This document shows, in pieces, positions 34,443 through 43,593 of a stretch of DNA of 64,000 bases. The position numbers were made by a program, and so were the translations under genes. The stretch lies in contig NZ_ATFK01000006.1 in NCBI RefSeq assembly GCF_000413475.1, positions 62,001 through 126,000 on the forward strand. Direction: 5' to 3'. How positions within the stretch are numbered: position 1 is the stretch's first letter; each line of letters begins with the position of its first letter. The stretch comes from Streptococcus intermedius SK54 = ATCC 27335. GTDB taxonomy: Bacteria > Bacillota > Bacilli > Lactobacillales > Streptococcaceae. The notes beneath the pieces are model-generated. The model made no database searches and was not told the origin of the DNA. It saw only the letters and a list, made by a program, of their open reading frames with translations.

Positions 34443-34762
34443 TACCGCACCTCCTTGATACCATTTGCTTTGAAGTAAACGTTATATTTTACTTCGCAAG
34501 CTTGTAGGGTGTCAAATTGAATCATGGATTGGAACGATGGAAGCTCAATCCTATCTTCGAATTTTACTTGGAAAGGGTCTTGCCCTTCCTGTACAAACCA
34601 TGCTTTATAGGCTACGATTTCTCCTGTTGGTTTTCCTTCTTCAAACCGTTGTTGTGGTTCAAGTTCGGTACTAAGTGAGTAAATCGGTTGTTTTTGACTG
34701 ATAATTTTATCAGCCAATGTAGTTGTATAACCACCTTTTGTGGTTTTCATTTTAAACGCCAT
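34442..34762 (-). CDS. DUF961-like conserved protein of integrative elements
   Basis: 106 residues, first gene of the transfer operon behind AAAGGAGG. The start MAFKMKTTKGGYTTTLADK and the end FDTLQACEVKYNVYFKANGIKEVR resemble the small single-domain YdcP/DUF961 proteins found at the head of Tn916-type transfer modules. Function is unknown. It overlaps the FtsK gene start by 1 bp. Confidence 0.65.
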   Translation of the reverse strand: MAFKMKTTKGGYTTTLADKIISQKQPIYSLSTELEPQQRFEEGKPTGEIVAYKAWFVQEGQDPFQVKFEDRIELPSFQSMIQFDTLQACEVKYNVYFKANGIKEVR

Positions 34763-34864
34763 AGGGCTGTTCCTCCTTTATTATTGAGAAATAATGCGAA
34801 TGCGAGTTGCTCGGTTTTGGTCGTGAGCTGGACGTAGTTGTTTTGGTTGTGTACCACCTCCTTA

Positions 34865-34895
34865 TTACTAAGGAGAATGAGACAGCTAAACGCAA
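34865..34895 (-). promoter_or_regulatory. Promoter of the transfer operon (shared type B)
   Basis: Minus strand TTGCGT (34890-34895), 19 bp, TAGTAA (34865-34870), embedded in about 50 bp similar to the rep promoter region (TTACTAAGGAGAA, GCAAAGTT-x-TTTG). It suggests co-regulation of rep and transfer genes. Confidence 0.55.
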
Positions 34896-34928
34896 AGTTA
34901 TTTGTTGAATTTTTAATTTTTTTACAAA

Positions 34929-34957
34929 AAAATCCAGTGATAAGAGACACTGGATTT
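34929..34957 (-). terminator. Terminator of the sigma-like gene
   Basis: AAATCCAGTG (34930-34939) / CACTGGATTT (34948-34957), with T7 on the minus strand. Confidence 0.85.
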
Positions 34958-34963
34958 GAGGGA

Positions 34964-35413
34964 TTAGCGATAAGTTTTTAATAAAGGTGCTAATTTTTTT
35001 AGCGCTTTACAATAATGGGATTTAACTGTTACATCACTCATTTTTTTATAATGTTCAGTGACATAGCGAGCCGTTTCTTTATAGCTTGAACCTTGTTCCG
35101 CTATCATTTCAACAATCTTACTGTCAATTTCTGATAGGGATGCTTTAGCTTCACGAATAGCTTGTATTAACTCCTCTAGGATTAAAGCTTCTTCGGGATT
35201 CAAATCAGAACTTGCAACTACTTCATAGCGTTCACGTCGTTTACCGTCATTACGAGCTATGTTTTCTTCCATACTTCGTTTATGGTGGTATCGGTCACGC
35301 CGTTCTGCATTACTTTGTTCTTGTTGAAGCAAACGAGTTACTTCATTCCAATTTTTAGCTTTAATAGCTTCTGTGATTTTACGCTCACGGCGTTCTTGTA
35401 CTTTATTACTCAT
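34964..35413 (-). CDS. Sigma-70 region 4-like regulatory protein of the element
   Basis: 149 residues. A charged N-terminal helix region (ERRERKITEAIKAKNWNEVTRLL) is followed by NPEEALILEELIQAIREAKA and a C-terminal helix-turn-helix (SSYKETARYVTEHYKKMSDVTVKSHYCKALKKL) resembling region 4 of ECF or phage sigma-like proteins. It may activate the two 19-bp-spaced promoters of rep and the transfer operon; this is inference. It is transcribed alone, between a terminator and an operator-dense intergenic region. Confidence 0.65.
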   Translation of the reverse strand: MSNKVQERRERKITEAIKAKNWNEVTRLLQQEQSNAERRDRYHHKRSMEENIARNDGKRRERYEVVASSDLNPEEALILEELIQAIREAKASLSEIDSKIVEMIAEQGSSYKETARYVTEHYKKMSDVTVKSHYCKALKKLAPLLKTYR

Positions 35414-35703
35414 AGTAATATATGATCCTTTCTCGTCCTTGGACAGAAAGAAACGTATATGAGCAAATATTGAACGCTGAGTATGCTAAAAGGCACAACA
35501 AAGAAACAGCGAAACAATTCTATGCAAGACATGACCTTTATTGTCATATCATCATATTTGTTTCAATCTGTCCTTTGATGGCCATCAATATGGACTGTTA
35601 AAATTTTTATCAAGAGTTTTTCTTGATATATTCAGTATAAGGCATAATGTTCTTTTATTTTTTACTTCTTTTTTTACTTCAATAGACTAATTTGTAAAAC
35701 GAA
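35414..35703. promoter_or_regulatory. Operator-dense control region of the element
   Basis: This gap without genes holds three symmetrical sites: ATGAC-N7-GTCAT (35531-35547), the perfect palindrome TTGATGGCCATCAA (35575-35588), and TATCAAGA-GTTTT-TCTTGATA (35608-35628). It separates the sigma-like gene from the XRE regulator gene, so it probably contains the switch that controls excision and transfer. Confidence 0.5.
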
Positions 35704-35705
35704 GC

Positions 35706-35737
35706 GCAAAAAAAACTAGGCGATTCACCTAGTTTTT
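35706..35737 (-). terminator. Terminator of the XRE regulator gene
   Basis: AAAAACTAGG (35711-35720) / CCTAGTTTTT (35728-35737) with a long minus-strand T run; it overlaps the stop codon. Confidence 0.85.
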
Positions 35738-37151
35738 AAAGAGCAAATTTTCGTATCTCTTCTTCGCTTAATAGTTTAATAAATGCTTGTTGAACTCTAT
35801 CTAAAGTCGAAGCCATTGCGAGTAATTCCTCGTTTAATTGTTCTTGGAAATAGTATGTTACTTGTGTATTATTCGTCAATAATCCCTCAATATAGCGATT
35901 GACGCTTGTATTGTCTAAATTAATATCATATAGGTCAACTAAATCAATAAGGTCGATTTCGCTTAGTCCTTGAGCTGCAGCTTCTTCAATTCTTTTCTTA
36001 TCCTCTAGTGAAAATCTTGTGGGCTCTATTTGAATACTGGATATTTCCTGAATTGGTCTTGTTGCATAAGGATTGGAAACCCAGCTGATTATTTCATCAA
36101 AAGTTTTTTCCTCAATCCTTTCTATATCAGTGGATTTATGAATACGAATACCCATATTTGTTAGCTCCTTTTCAGAATATTTTTGGTACAAGTCTGTGAT
36201 ATCTTTACCTTGACTTACTAACTTCATAAAGTCATAATTTATCTGTGCAAATTTTGATTTATCTATTTTTTGACTTCCGTTTGACTTAACTGATAAAGTT
36301 GACCTTGCTTTTTTGGAACTAACTAACGGAACGGACGTAAGGTAAGATTTTGGGATATTTTCTTTATACATTCGTTCTAGAATATCATCAACCAGAAATC
36401 CGATATTGAATAGTGGATTTTCTTTGAGTTTTTTTATTAGATTAGGGATAATTTCTGTCGAAACGTTATCATACCACCATTTATTGATGAGAGGATCAAT
36501 GTTTTCTTTCCTAAATGTTGAGGGTATGCCATTTCCGTCCAATTCAAATAGGATACCACAGACATTAACTTCAAATGATTTAATTAAATTATCCCCTAAC
36601 ATCAACCAAAGAATATCAAACATTTCTTCAAAATCAATGACAGTCAATTCATTGATGGTACGGGTTCTAAAACTTCTAGCGAGGTTATAACTTTTTTCAC
36701 CAACAGTAATATCAATGTCATCTTTCTTGTGAAAAGTATCCATTTCAGTTTCATCAGAAACCAAAAAATTTTTTCTTTTAATATTGAAATTTGCGAATGT
36801 CTTAGAAAGTCTAAGACAGCTAGATTGGATTGAAATTAAATCATCACTCATGAAAGAATATAGGTTTTCATCTACAGCCTCTAAATCTCTATATAAAATA
36901 GAACTGAAAAAATAATGAAACAGATTCTCAATAAACTCATCTAACTCTCCAAAAACGATATACGTATAGCTCGAAGCGGTTAGAGCATTTAAATAAACTA
37001 ACATCGAACTCGTAATTGGTCGCTTACCACTTTCAACTTGACTAACTTGACCTGCATTGCCTAGTTCGCTTTGTGTAATATTGTGTTTTTTTCTTAAATT
37101 TTTGATACGAGTAGGTATTTCTTGTGAATAATTTTCTTCAAAAAATTTCAT
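35736..37151 (-). CDS. XRE family regulator with a long uncharacterised C-terminal domain
   Basis: 471 residues from ATG 37151 (AGGGGGA upstream); an in-frame ATG lies 7 codons earlier. The N-terminal helix-turn-helix is RIKNLRKKHNITQSELGNAGQVSQVESGKRPI. The remaining 400 residues are helical and hydrophilic, without a recognised peptidase or ATPase motif. The C-terminal LSEIDLIDLVDLYDINLDNTS may be an interaction segment. It resembles element-encoded repressors by position but is unusually long. Probably represses the element. Confidence 0.65.
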   Translation of the reverse strand: MKFFEENYSQEIPTRIKNLRKKHNITQSELGNAGQVSQVESGKRPITSSMLVYLNALTASSYTYIVFGELDEFIENLFHYFFSSILYRDLEAVDENLYSFMSDDLISIQSSCLRLSKTFANFNIKRKNFLVSDETEMDTFHKKDDIDITVGEKSYNLARSFRTRTINELTVIDFEEMFDILWLMLGDNLIKSFEVNVCGILFELDGNGIPSTFRKENIDPLINKWWYDNVSTEIIPNLIKKLKENPLFNIGFLVDDILERMYKENIPKSYLTSVPLVSSKKARSTLSVKSNGSQKIDKSKFAQINYDFMKLVSQGKDITDLYQKYSEKELTNMGIRIHKSTDIERIEEKTFDEIISWVSNPYATRPIQEISSIQIEPTRFSLEDKKRIEEAAAQGLSEIDLIDLVDLYDINLDNTSVNRYIEGLLTNNTQVTYYFQEQLNEELLAMASTLDRVQQAFIKLLSEEEIRKFAL

Positions 37152-37194
37152 ATATAATCCCCCTATAATCATGGAAAAGTAGTAAAAATAGTTG

Positions 37195-37533
37195 TTATCC
37201 TAGTTGATTAAAAAAATCTCTGATTTCCTCATCTTTTATAAAATAATATATAATTTTCCCATCTCTTCTAGTGTCCAAGATGTTTTGATTGGCTAGTTTA
37301 CGAAGATGGTGGGAGGCAGATGCCATACTGAGATTTAGTAAACAGGCTATATCGCAGACACAGAGTTCTTCAACAACAAGGAGATAAAAGATGATATTTA
37401 TCTGTTTATTATCGGTAAACTTTGATAAAATGCGAAGTGATTTTTGGACTTTTTCCTTTTCAAGGTAGTTCGTTGCGGTTGTAACATTTTGTTGATTTAT
37501 AACATTCACTTGGCAGATACTATCTTTTTTCAT
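37195..37533 (-). CDS. cadX: ArsR family cadmium-responsive regulator CadX
   Basis: 112 residues from ATG 37533 behind AGGAG. Winged helix of the ArsR/SmtB family with the metal-binding motif ELCVCDIACLL in the alpha-3 helix and recognition helix SMASASHHLRKLANQNIL. CadX represses cadD and releases on Cd(II) or Zn(II). It lies directly downstream of cadD in the cargo region of the element. The cognate operator is at 38170-38189. Confidence 0.9.
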   Translation of the reverse strand: MKKDSICQVNVINQQNVTTATNYLEKEKVQKSLRILSKFTDNKQINIIFYLLVVEELCVCDIACLLNLSMASASHHLRKLANQNILDTRRDGKIIYYFIKDEEIRDFFNQLG

Positions 37534-37544
37534 AATATTTTCTC

Positions 37545-38159
37545 CTAGCTTAACACAGTCCATAGCATGTCAAAGCTGTTGTTTTCAATCAGGATATACA
37601 TCCCCAATCCTAAATAGACAACGGCAATAAACCATCTGCTATATTTTTCCAAAGTTTCTCCAACAGAAGGGACTTGTGCCAATTTTTGGGCAGAAAAAAC
37701 CAAGAGATAAATCATGACTAGAAAAGTAAGTAAAGTCACTATCAAATTCGCTAAATTTAAGGTGGTAAAATATGGGACAAAAACACCAATATTGTCAGCA
37801 CCACAACTTGCAAAAGTAATCATAGCGACTAGAAAAATCAGGTTTTTATTATCTTTTCGCAAACCATCTTTTGCAATAGCTTCTCCATCAGAATCTCCTA
37901 AAAGCAAAACTTTGAGTCCTAGGAAAATTGGAATCAAACCGAGCAAACCTAAAATCTCTTTACTAGGAATATAATTTAAGACAAATGCAAAAAGTAAACT
38001 TAGCAATATTAGACTAACAGAGCCTAGAAACTGTCCTAAATAGATGTTAATGATGTCTTTTCTGCTTTTTCTTTTGGCAAAAAATAACATTAGGATAATA
38101 AGTAAGTCTACGGCTGTCCCAGAATACAGGATTATTGAAGTAACAACATTTTGAATCAT
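37545..38159 (-). CDS. cadD: Cadmium resistance transporter CadD
   Basis: 204 residues from ATG 38159 (GAGGTA upstream), starting MIQNVVTSIILYSGTAVDLL, the usual CadD N-terminus. Five to six membrane segments, with conserved FASCGADNIGVFVPYF. CadD-family permeases confer Cd resistance in staphylococci and streptococci. It is the first gene of cadD-cadX and cargo of the mobile element, close to its right end. Confidence 0.92.
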   Translation of the reverse strand: MIQNVVTSIILYSGTAVDLLIILMLFFAKRKSRKDIINIYLGQFLGSVSLILLSLLFAFVLNYIPSKEILGLLGLIPIFLGLKVLLLGDSDGEAIAKDGLRKDNKNLIFLVAMITFASCGADNIGVFVPYFTTLNLANLIVTLLTFLVMIYLLVFSAQKLAQVPSVGETLEKYSRWFIAVVYLGLGMYILIENNSFDMLWTVLS

Positions 38160-38169
38160 AAAATACCTC

Positions 38170-38189
38170 ATTCAAATATATTTTTGAAT
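38170..38189. promoter_or_regulatory. CadX operator
   Basis: ATTCAAATATATTTTTGAAT, a hyphenated ATTCAAA/TTTGAAT palindrome of the CadC/CadX type, ten bases upstream of the cadD start. Confidence 0.75.
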
Positions 38190-38266
38190 GTATTCTAACA
38201 TTAAACTTTGTAGATGTCAACTTAAAATCCACCAAAATATAGATAAGAAGTTAATGTACCAAATAT

Positions 38267-38301
38267 TAAAAAGCCCTGCCATCGAAATGATAGCAGGGCT
38301 T
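38267..38301 (-). terminator. Element-supplied terminator downstream of rpmG
   Basis: AAGCCCTGC / GCAGGGCTT stem with an inner ATC/GAT pair and a minus-strand T5 tail. It stops transcripts that leave rpmG and enter the element. Confidence 0.8.
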
Positions 38302-38337
38302 AACTTCAATATCCAGATGATATATTTATCTAAAAAA

Positions 38338-38357
38338 GGTAGAGTAAAAGGTAGAGT
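38338..38357 (+). repeat. Integrase arm-type direct repeats, right end
   Basis: GGTAGAGT at 38338-38345 and 38350-38357, matching the pair next to the left att site. Confidence 0.6.
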
Positions 38358-38451
38358 TTTTATTGATTTGTAGTGCGATATAATGAGTTTCAAAAAATCA
38401 AAAATCGCTTAAAATCAATATTTTGACGTCTATTGACGTGTACTGAAACCC

Positions 38452-38468
38452 TTACTTAACCTCTGTAA
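38452..38468. other. Right attachment site within the rpmG 3' end
   Basis: TTACTTAACCTCTGTAA, the direct repeat of 30207-30223 with one mismatch. The element brings its own last rpmG codons (AAG TAA instead of AAA TAA), so the L33 protein sequence is unchanged. Confidence 0.85.
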
Positions 38469-38601
38469 ACACAACGTGCTTGCGAAGTTTTGGTGAGTAT
38501 TTCTTCAATTGAAGACGGTCTGGAGTGTTACGTTTGTTTTTAGAAGTAAGGTACAAGCGTTCACCAGATGCTTTGTGTTCAAGTGTAATATTTACGCGCA
38601 T
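38452..38601 (-). CDS. rpmG: 50S ribosomal protein L33
   Basis: 49 residues, [20 protein letters not shown] then [10 protein letters not shown] and HVVFTEVK. It lacks the zinc CxxC pairs (C-minus form). It lies 15 bp after rpmF on the same strand. Its last codons form the attachment site of the mobile element; the reading frame is restored by the element end. Confidence 0.96.
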   Translation of the reverse strand: MRVNITLEHKASGERLYLTSKNKRNTPDRLQLKKYSPKLRKHVVFTEVK

Positions 38602-38616
38602 GATAGCTCCCTTCTA

Positions 38617-38799
38617 TTATTCAGCTGCAGCAGCTTTGGCGATTTTACGTCCTTTGTAGTATCCTTTAAGGGATACACGGTGAGAACGTGAGTAATCTCC
38701 AGTAGTTTCATCAAAAGTTACAGATGGAGCTGTAATTTTGTAGTGAGTGCGACGTTTGTTTTTTTTCGCTTTTGAAGTGCGACGTGCAGGTACTGCCAT
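38617..38799 (-). CDS. rpmF: 50S ribosomal protein L32
   Basis: 60 residues, start [20 protein letters not shown], diagnostic for L32; zinc cysteines are absent (C-minus form). AAAGGAG precedes the start. First gene of rpmF-rpmG. A promoter lies at 38859-38887 on the minus strand. Confidence 0.97.
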   Translation of the reverse strand: MAVPARRTSKAKKNKRRTHYKITAPSVTFDETTGDYSRSHRVSLKGYYKGRKIAKAAAAE

Positions 38800-38858
38800 T
38801 TTAAATTCTCCTTTTAGTTTTTAAAATCTATTCAATGATGAATTTCATCAACTTTAGT

Positions 38859-38887
38859 AGTATATCAAATTTTTTTTGTAAAGTAAA
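38859..38887 (-). promoter_or_regulatory. rpmF-rpmG promoter
   Basis: Minus strand TTTACT (38882-38887), 17 bp, TATACT (38859-38864). Confidence 0.55.
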
Positions 38888-39026
38888 GTTACTTGACAAT
38901 TTTTTTGACAAACTAGCCAGTTTTTTTCAGCAAAGGGAAGTTTTCTATGGGAAATATTTTCAAATGTCCCGCAAAATAACGGACTTGTGGTACAATAATT
39001 ATATTATATAAATTCGAGGAAAGACT

Positions 39027-40307
39027 ATGAAATTACAAAAACCAAAGGGCACACAAGATATTCTTCCAAAGGATTCTGGGAAATGGCAGTATGTGGAAGA
39101 ATTTGCTCGTAATACTTTTAAAAAATACAACTATGCTGAGATTCGCACACCACTGTTTGAGCACTATGAAGTGATCAGTCGCTCTGTTGGGGATACGACC
39201 GATATTGTGACGAAAGAAATGTATGATTTTTATGATAAAGGCGATCGCCATATTACCTTGCGTCCTGAAGGGACAGCACCTGTCGTACGTTCTTATGTGG
39301 AAAATAAGCTATTTGCGCCAGAAATCCAAAAACCGGTAAAACTTTACTATATGGGTTCAATGTTTCGATATGAGCGTCCACAAGCTGGTCGTTTGCGGGA
39401 ATTTCATCAGATTGGTGTAGAGTGTTTTGGCTCAAACAATCCTGCGACCGATGTAGAGACGATTGCTATGGCAGCCCAATTTTTTAATGAAATTGGTATT
39501 CGCAATGTGACGTTGCAATTGAACAGTCTGGGGAATGCGGAGAGTCGTGCCACTTACCGTCAGGCCTTGATTGATTATTTGATGCCATTAAAAGACAATC
39601 TGTCTAAAGATAGCCAACGGCGTTTGGAAGAGAATCCTCTTCGTGTATTAGACAGTAAGGAAAAAGAAGATAAACTTGCTGTTGAAAATGCACCGTCTAT
39701 TTTGGATTATCTAGATGAAGAAAGCCAAACTCATTTTCAAGCTGTGCGGTCGCTGTTGGAGGCTCTGGAAATTCCTTATACTATCAATACCAATATGGTT
39801 CGTGGATTAGATTATTATAATCATACGATTTTTGAATTTACCGCAGATGTAGCAGGTAATGAACTGACAATTTGTGCAGGGGGGCGTTATGATAGCCTTG
39901 TTGCTTATTTTGGTGGGCCAGAGACAGCTGGGTTTGGCTTTGGAATGGGTGTGGAGCGCCTCCTCCTCGTTCTTGAAAAGCAAGGTGTGGAATTGCCGCT
40001 AGAGGATAGCTTAGATGTTTATATTGCAGTTTTGGGAGAAGGTGCTAATAATACAGCATTGGAAATTGTGCAAGCACTTCGCAGGCAAGGGTTTACAGTT
40101 GAGCGTGATTATTTAAATCGTAAGTTAAAAGCGCAATTCAAGTCAGCAGATACCTTTGGTGCTAAAGTGTTAATAACTCTTGGCGAAAGTGAAATTGAAA
40201 GCAAGCAAGTCACTGTCAAAAACAACCAAACGCGTGAAGAATTAATTGTCGATTTAAATCAGATCCAAGAAGATTTTCAAGCAATTTTTAAGCAAGTAGG
40301 ATTTTAG
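39027..40307 (+). CDS. hisS: Histidine--tRNA ligase
   Basis: 426 residues, class II synthetase charging tRNA-His. Opening [13 protein letters not shown]; motif 2 region [21 protein letters not shown]; histidine-specific [12 protein letters not shown] and GGRYD; motif 3 [16 protein letters not shown]-terminal anticodon-binding domain. GAGGAAAG precedes the ATG. An extended -10 (TGG-TACAAT, 38991-38996) lies upstream; no T-box is visible. Confidence 0.97.
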   Translation: MKLQKPKGTQDILPKDSGKWQYVEEFARNTFKKYNYAEIRTPLFEHYEVISRSVGDTTDIVTKEMYDFYDKGDRHITLRPEGTAPVVRSYVENKLFAPEIQKPVKLYYMGSMFRYERPQAGRLREFHQIGVECFGSNNPATDVETIAMAAQFFNEIGIRNVTLQLNSLGNAESRATYRQALIDYLMPLKDNLSKDSQRRLEENPLRVLDSKEKEDKLAVENAPSILDYLDEESQTHFQAVRSLLEALEIPYTINTNMVRGLDYYNHTIFEFTADVAGNELTICAGGRYDSLVAYFGGPETAGFGFGMGVERLLLVLEKQGVELPLEDSLDVYIAVLGEGANNTALEIVQALRRQGFTVERDYLNRKLKAQFKSADTFGAKVLITLGESEIESKQVTVKNNQTREELIVDLNQIQEDFQAIFKQVGF

Positions 40308-40379
40308 TTGAGAAGTGCAAAAACTAGGTACTAGCTTTCTGCTATTATTTGTGTAAGGTGAACAGAGGTTGAATAACTG

Positions 40380-40586
40380 ATGAAAAAAATTGTCATTCCA
40401 TCTATACTTCAATTTATAATAGTTTTTTTAGCAATAGGTGGTATTGCTTATTTTGTGAGAGGAGACTTTTTCTTTCGATTTTTAGCACCGATTTTTGGTT
40501 TAGCGGCAGGACTGTTGCGCTTAGCCTCAAGTTATGTTGTTAAGATTTTGCATCCTGAATTATATGAAAGAGAGATTAAGAAATGA
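40380..40586 (+). CDS. Small hypothetical membrane protein
   Basis: 68 residues with two membrane segments (about 5-24 and 30-52) and a charged tail (YEREIKK). It lies between hisS and aspS on the same strand. Its ribosome site (GAGG) is fair. I do not recognise a family. Confidence 0.65.
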   Translation: MKKIVIPSILQFIIVFLAIGGIAYFVRGDFFFRFLAPIFGLAAGLLRLASSYVVKILHPELYEREIKK

Positions 40587-40704
40587 AACTTAATCTCCTT
40601 TTTATGAGAGATTAGGTTAAGATAAGAAGTTTTTGAAAAGCGGACTTCTTTTTCATCTTTTTTGTGGTAAAATAGTAAAAGAATTAAAAGTTTGGAGAAT
40701 AAAA

Positions 40705-42459
40705 ATGAGACGTTCAATGTATGCTGGACGTGTTCGTAGTGAACATGTCGGTCAAGAAATCACTTTAAAAGGCTGGGTATCTCGTCGTCGTGACTTGGGA
40801 GGCTTGATTTTCATTGATTTACGTGACCGCGAAGGCATTATGCAGCTGGTTATCAATCCCGAGAATGTGACTAAAGAAGTCATGGGAACTGCCGAAAAGT
40901 TGCGAAGCGAATATGTTATTGAAGTGACTGGAAAAGTAGAAGCACGTACGCAGGCAAATGATAAACTTGCAACAGGAACTGTTGAACTGCATGTGGAGAC
41001 TTTGACAATTCTCAATACAGCCAAAACAACTCCATTTGAAATTAAAGATGGTATTGAAGCGAATGATGATACACGCCTTCGTTATCGGTATTTAGATCTT
41101 CGACGTCCTGAAATGTTAGCAAATTTGAAATTACGAGCTAAAGTAACACATTCAATTCGTAATTACTTAGATGAGCTTGAGTTTATTGATATAGAAACTC
41201 CGTTTCTTACGAAGTCAACTCCAGAAGGTGCGCGTGATTATTTGGTGCCAAGTCGAGTGAACCAAGGGCATTTCTATGCATTGCCACAAAGTCCTCAGAT
41301 TACAAAACAATTGTTGATGAATGCTGGTTTTGATCGTTATTATCAAATTGTGAAGTGTTTCCGTGATGAGGATTTGCGTGGCGATCGTCAACCAGAGTTT
41401 ACACAAGTTGACTTGGAAACTTCATTTCTTTCTGATCAAGAAATCCAAGATATTACAGAAGGCTTGATTGCTCAAGTGATGAAAGAAACAAAGGGGATTG
41501 AGGTTACACTGCCATTCCCACGAATGACATATGATGATGCAATGACTTTATATGGAAGTGATAAACCAGATACTCGTTTTGAAATGCTTTTGCAAGACTT
41601 GACAGATATTGTCAAGGGGATTGACTTTAAAGTTTTTTCAGAAGCACCAGTAGTTAAAGCTATTGTTGTGAAAAATGCTGCTGATAAATATTCTCGTAAA
41701 GATATTGATAAGCTGACAGAACAGGCAAAACAATATGGTGCAAAAGGACTTGCTTGGGTCAAAGTGGCTTCAGATGAATTAAATGGCCCAATTGCTAAAT
41801 TTTTGCAAGGCTTGACAAGTGAGTTGACAGATGCTTTACAGCTAGAAGAAAATGATTTGGTTCTCTTTGTAGCTGATACTGTAGAAGTTGCCAATGCAAC
41901 TTTGGGTGCACTTCGTGTCCGTTTGGCAAAAGAACTAGGCTTGATTGATGAGTCAAAATTTAATTATCTTTGGGTAGTGGATTGGCCAATGTTTGAATGG
42001 TCAGAAGAGGAAGGGCGTTATATGAGTGCACATCACCCATTCACCCTTCCACAAGCAGACACAGCTCATGAGTTAGAAGGTGATTTGAGTAAAGTTCGTG
42101 CTATTGCTTATGATATTGTCTTGAATGGTTATGAATTGGGTGGTGGAAGTCTTCGTATGAACCATAAAGATTTGCAAGAACGAATGTTTAAAGCCCTTGG
42201 TTTTTCTAAAGAAGCAGCTACTGATCAGTTTGGTTTCTTGCTAGAAGCTATGGATTACGGTTTTCCACCACATGGTGGGTTAGCTATTGGACTAGATCGC
42301 TTTGTCATGTTGCTAGCTGGTGAGGAAAATATCCGCGAAGTGATTGCTTTCCCTAAAAATAATAAAGCAAGCGATCCTATGACACAGGCGCCAAGCCTAG
42401 TTGACACTAAGCAGCTTGAGGAATTAAGTTTACAAGTAGAAACTCATGAAGAAAACTAA
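40705..42459 (+). CDS. aspS: Aspartate--tRNA ligase
   Basis: 584 residues from ATG 40705 (TTGGAGAA upstream), opening [10 protein letters not shown] as in other streptococci; an in-frame codon at 40633 is too far upstream. N-terminal OB-fold ([19 protein letters not shown]), motif 2 [16 protein letters not shown], bacterial insertion domain, motif 3 [13 protein letters not shown]. Its end overlaps the YitT gene by 14 bp. Confidence 0.97.
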   Translation: MRRSMYAGRVRSEHVGQEITLKGWVSRRRDLGGLIFIDLRDREGIMQLVINPENVTKEVMGTAEKLRSEYVIEVTGKVEARTQANDKLATGTVELHVETLTILNTAKTTPFEIKDGIEANDDTRLRYRYLDLRRPEMLANLKLRAKVTHSIRNYLDELEFIDIETPFLTKSTPEGARDYLVPSRVNQGHFYALPQSPQITKQLLMNAGFDRYYQIVKCFRDEDLRGDRQPEFTQVDLETSFLSDQEIQDITEGLIAQVMKETKGIEVTLPFPRMTYDDAMTLYGSDKPDTRFEMLLQDLTDIVKGIDFKVFSEAPVVKAIVVKNAADKYSRKDIDKLTEQAKQYGAKGLAWVKVASDELNGPIAKFLQGLTSELTDALQLEENDLVLFVADTVEVANATLGALRVRLAKELGLIDESKFNYLWVVDWPMFEWSEEEGRYMSAHHPFTLPQADTAHELEGDLSKVRAIAYDIVLNGYELGGGSLRMNHKDLQERMFKALGFSKEAATDQFGFLLEAMDYGFPPHGGLAIGLDRFVMLLAGEENIREVIAFPKNNKASDPMTQAPSLVDTKQLEELSLQVETHEEN

Positions 42460-43381
42460 GATTTATAAACGATTTCGTTATTATTTGCGCCGTTTGGCTT
42501 ATAATTTTAAATTGATACAAGTGCTTAAAAGTATCTCCCGTAAGAAGTATGATGAAAAAATATCTGCTTCACTAATCTATGGTTTTTTATCTGCAGTTGC
42601 AGTTAATCTCTTCTTTCAACCGGGGCATGTGTACTCGAGTGGGGCGACGGGATTGGCACAGATTTTAGCCGCTTTAAGTACACGTTTTTTGGGATTTGCC
42701 ATTCCTGTTTCTGTAACTTTTTATCTCATCAATATCCCACTAATGATCTTGGCTTGGTATCAAATTGGGCACAAGTTTACAGTGTTTACTTTTATTACGG
42801 TTTCCATGAGCTCACTGTTTATCCAGTTTGTTCCTGAAGTGAGTTTAACAAATGACCCAATTATCAATGCATTGTTTGGTGGGGTTATTATGGGAATGGG
42901 AATTGGCTTTGCTTTGCGTTCCAATATTTCTAGTGGTGGGACAGACATTGTCAGTTTGACAGTTCGGAAGAAAACAGGCAGAAATGTCGGAAATATTTCT
43001 TTTATTGTCAATGGGATGATTATGATTATTGCGGGTGTGACCTTTGGGTGGAAATATGCGCTTTATTCGATGATTACGATTTTTGTTTCGAGTCGGGTGA
43101 CAGATGCCGTCTTTACCAAGCAAAAGAGGATGCAAGCTATGATTATTACCAGTTATCCTGAAGCTGTTATTGAAAAAATCCACAATAAGTTGCATCGTGG
43201 TGCAACGATTATCAATGGTGCAGAAGGTACCTACAATCATGAGAAAAAAGCAGTTTTAATTACAGTTATTACGCGTGCTGAATTTAATGAATTCAAGCAT
43301 ATCATGCGAAAAGTAGATCCACATGCTTTTGTATCAGTAGCGGATAATGTTCACATTCTTGGACGTTTCGTGGAAGAATAA
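42446..43381 (+). CDS. YitT family membrane protein (DUF161/DUF2179)
   Basis: 311 residues. Five to six membrane segments with repeated GxGxG motifs ([45 protein letters not shown]) and a C-terminal cytosolic DUF2179 domain ([21 protein letters not shown]). Function is unsettled. It is co-transcribed with aspS (overlap) and ends at a strong terminator. Confidence 0.88.
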   Translation: MKKTKIYKRFRYYLRRLAYNFKLIQVLKSISRKKYDEKISASLIYGFLSAVAVNLFFQPGHVYSSGATGLAQILAALSTRFLGFAIPVSVTFYLINIPLMILAWYQIGHKFTVFTFITVSMSSLFIQFVPEVSLTNDPIINALFGGVIMGMGIGFALRSNISSGGTDIVSLTVRKKTGRNVGNISFIVNGMIMIIAGVTFGWKYALYSMITIFVSSRVTDAVFTKQKRMQAMIITSYPEAVIEKIHNKLHRGATIINGAEGTYNHEKKAVLITVITRAEFNEFKHIMRKVDPHAFVSVADNVHILGRFVEE

Positions 43382-43422
43382 AACCATCAGATTAGCTAGT
43401 TCAGCTAATCTGATGGTTTTTT
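43382..43422 (+). terminator. Terminator of aspS-yitT
   Basis: Perfect 16-bp stem (AACCATCAGATTAGCT, 43382-43397; partner 43403-43418) and a T tail. Confidence 0.93.
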
Positions 43423-43593
43423 GGTTAGTCACCTTTAAGACTGTCTTCCTTTTTTAAGATCAAAATCAATAGGAAGTGAGCCAAAGAGTTTTTGTTTTAA
43501 AGTATAGAATGAAGTAAATCGATACAATAGCTGAGTTCAAAAAGTACAGCTTTGAAAGGTGGATAGGACTGACAAAGCAAGGTTTTTTCATGA

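Noticed and set aside
34747..34950. 67-residue minus-strand frame upstream of the DUF961-like gene
   Set aside because: It spans the terminator, the promoter and the ribosome site of the next gene and has no ribosome site or coding pattern of its own.
38338..38357. CRISPR-like short direct repeats (GGTAGAGT pairs)
   Set aside because: Only two 8-bp copies per end with 3-4 bp between; position at both ends of the element fits integrase arm sites, not CRISPR.
38188..38373. 61-residue frame at the right end of the mobile element
   Set aside because: It covers the CadX operator, a terminator and the integrase arm repeats, and shows no coding pattern.
38800..39026. T-box leader before hisS
   Set aside because: No specifier-loop arrangement, GGTGG-type T-box sequence or antiterminator hairpin is visible; only promoter elements are seen.
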